A stretch of 21,612 nt of DNA from a virus: IMG/VR virus record IMGVR_UViG_3300046837_000192, positions 1-21,612 of that record. One strand, written 5' to 3'. Shown here one piece after another: positions 21,137 through 21,612 of this stretch. Every line of letters starts with the position of its first letter. Positions within the stretch are counted from its first letter, which is position 1. A program made the position numbers and the translations under genes. The notes under the pieces are model-generated. The model made no database searches, was not told the DNA's origin, and saw nothing but the letters and a program-made list of their open reading frames with translations.

Positions 21137-21612
21137 CTACGAGGGGCCCAGGCGGAGCACCTGGCCGACGTTGATCGAGTTGGGGTCCGTGATGTTGTTC
21201 CAGGCTTGTAGGTCAGCAACAGACTTACCGGTCTTGGCGGCGATGCCGGACAAGGTATCCCCAGAGACCACGGTGTAGGTAGCTACCGGAGCCGGAACGG
21301 GAAAGGTCCCGCCACTGGAGGGCACACCTGCTGCCTGGTTCTTGCGGACCTGGACTTCGATGAAATCGATCAGATTCTGTTCCGACACGGGAGCCTGCCC
21401 ATGCGGGGTGTCGATCAGATGGGCCGCCGTGTAAAAGAAATACTCGGCTTCCGTCTCGACCTTGTCGAAGTAGTTCGGCCCGTAGACGTAGTCCACCCCC
21501 TGCTTGTTACGCATGACTTTGAGCATGTCCTCATCCTCTTCGGTAGGTGCAGATGGAGTTGTTGGGATAGTAGGAGGTGCAATACCTCCGGCCAGGTTCC
21601 GTCTGGCCAGGG
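21137..21612 (-). CDS. LysM cell-wall-binding protein, 5' end outside window
   Basis: The reading frame is open to the right edge: before the internal ATG at 21526 it encodes a Pro/Thr-rich linker (GGIAPPTIPTTPSAPTEEDED), so the gene probably begins outside the window and this is its C-terminal part (158 residues visible). After ATG 21526 comes a compact segment MLKVMRNKQGVDYVYGPNYF ... YFFYTAAHLI, then FIEVQVRKN, a Pro/Ala linker, and a LysM domain YTVVSGDTLSGIAAKTGKSV ... GQVLRL at the end. LysM binds peptidoglycan. Likely a larger endolysin whose catalytic part is off the right edge. If ATG 21526 were the real start it would have a GAGG site and be 129 residues. Confidence 0.7.
   Translation of the reverse strand, partial: LARRNLAGGIAPPTIPTTPSAPTEEDEDMLKVMRNKQGVDYVYGPNYFDKVETEAEYFFYTAAHLIDTPHGQAPVSEQNLIDFIEVQVRKNQAAGVPSSGGTFPVPAPVATYTVVSGDTLSGIAAKTGKSVADLQAWNNITDPNSINVGQVLRLGPS

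Noticed and set aside
1-21612. tRNA genes, integrase, attachment sites, insertion sequences
   Set aside because: Read for these and saw none; a tRNA covariance scan could not be run here.

Overview
The window reads as part of a tailed double-stranded DNA phage (Caudoviricetes, probably a siphovirus) that infects a GC-rich actinobacterium. The evidence is dense gene packing with GTGA, ATGA and TAATG overlaps, strong G/C bias at third codon positions, a long run of tail-tip and adhesin genes, a phage-type replication and recombination set, and lysis-type proteins with LysM and lysozyme-like domains of actinobacterial style. No integrase, tRNA, CRISPR array, insertion sequence or attachment site was seen. 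The exact host genus cannot be fixed from sequence alone.

Region 1 (1-9815, + strand) is the distal structural module. It holds a minor tail protein cut by the left edge, a likely beta-helix receptor-binding protein, a LamG-like plus PKD adhesin, a protein with five AKxYGLxL repeats plus a PKD-like domain, a small zinc-binding-type protein, and several small beta-rich decoration or tail-fibre proteins. It ends with an 891-residue protein that carries 28 tandem repeats of about 20 residues.

Region 2 (9772-17700, - strand) is read leftward as one replication and recombination cluster. In order of transcription it encodes a Cas4/RecB-type Fe-S nuclease, a Sak4/RecA-like ATPase, a DUF669-like single-strand binding protein, a family A DNA polymerase with proofreading domain, a dNMP kinase, a RuvC-like resolvase, an SNF2 helicase and a small conserved-looking protein. 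Together these could resect, coat, pair, copy and resolve DNA and supply nucleotides.

Region 3 (17756-20162, + strand) starts at a compact divergent control region with a promoter, an apparently leaderless start codon and a 21-bp inverted repeat. It encodes a small unknown protein, a membrane-anchored SPFH/band-7 protein, a protein with a DnaB N-terminal domain but no helicase motor (with a possible -1 frameshift site CCCGGGA near its 3' end), and a small SH3/KOW-like protein. A large hairpin at 20166-20208 closes this unit and the convergent one.

Region 4 (20221-21612, - strand) is a lysis-type module: a LysM protein cut by the right edge, a lysozyme/transglycosylase-like protein, and a coiled-coil protein.

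The best candidates for new biology are the 20-residue repeat array, the frameshift candidate in the motorless DnaB-N gene next to the SPFH gene, and the operator-like repeat sitting on a leaderless start.
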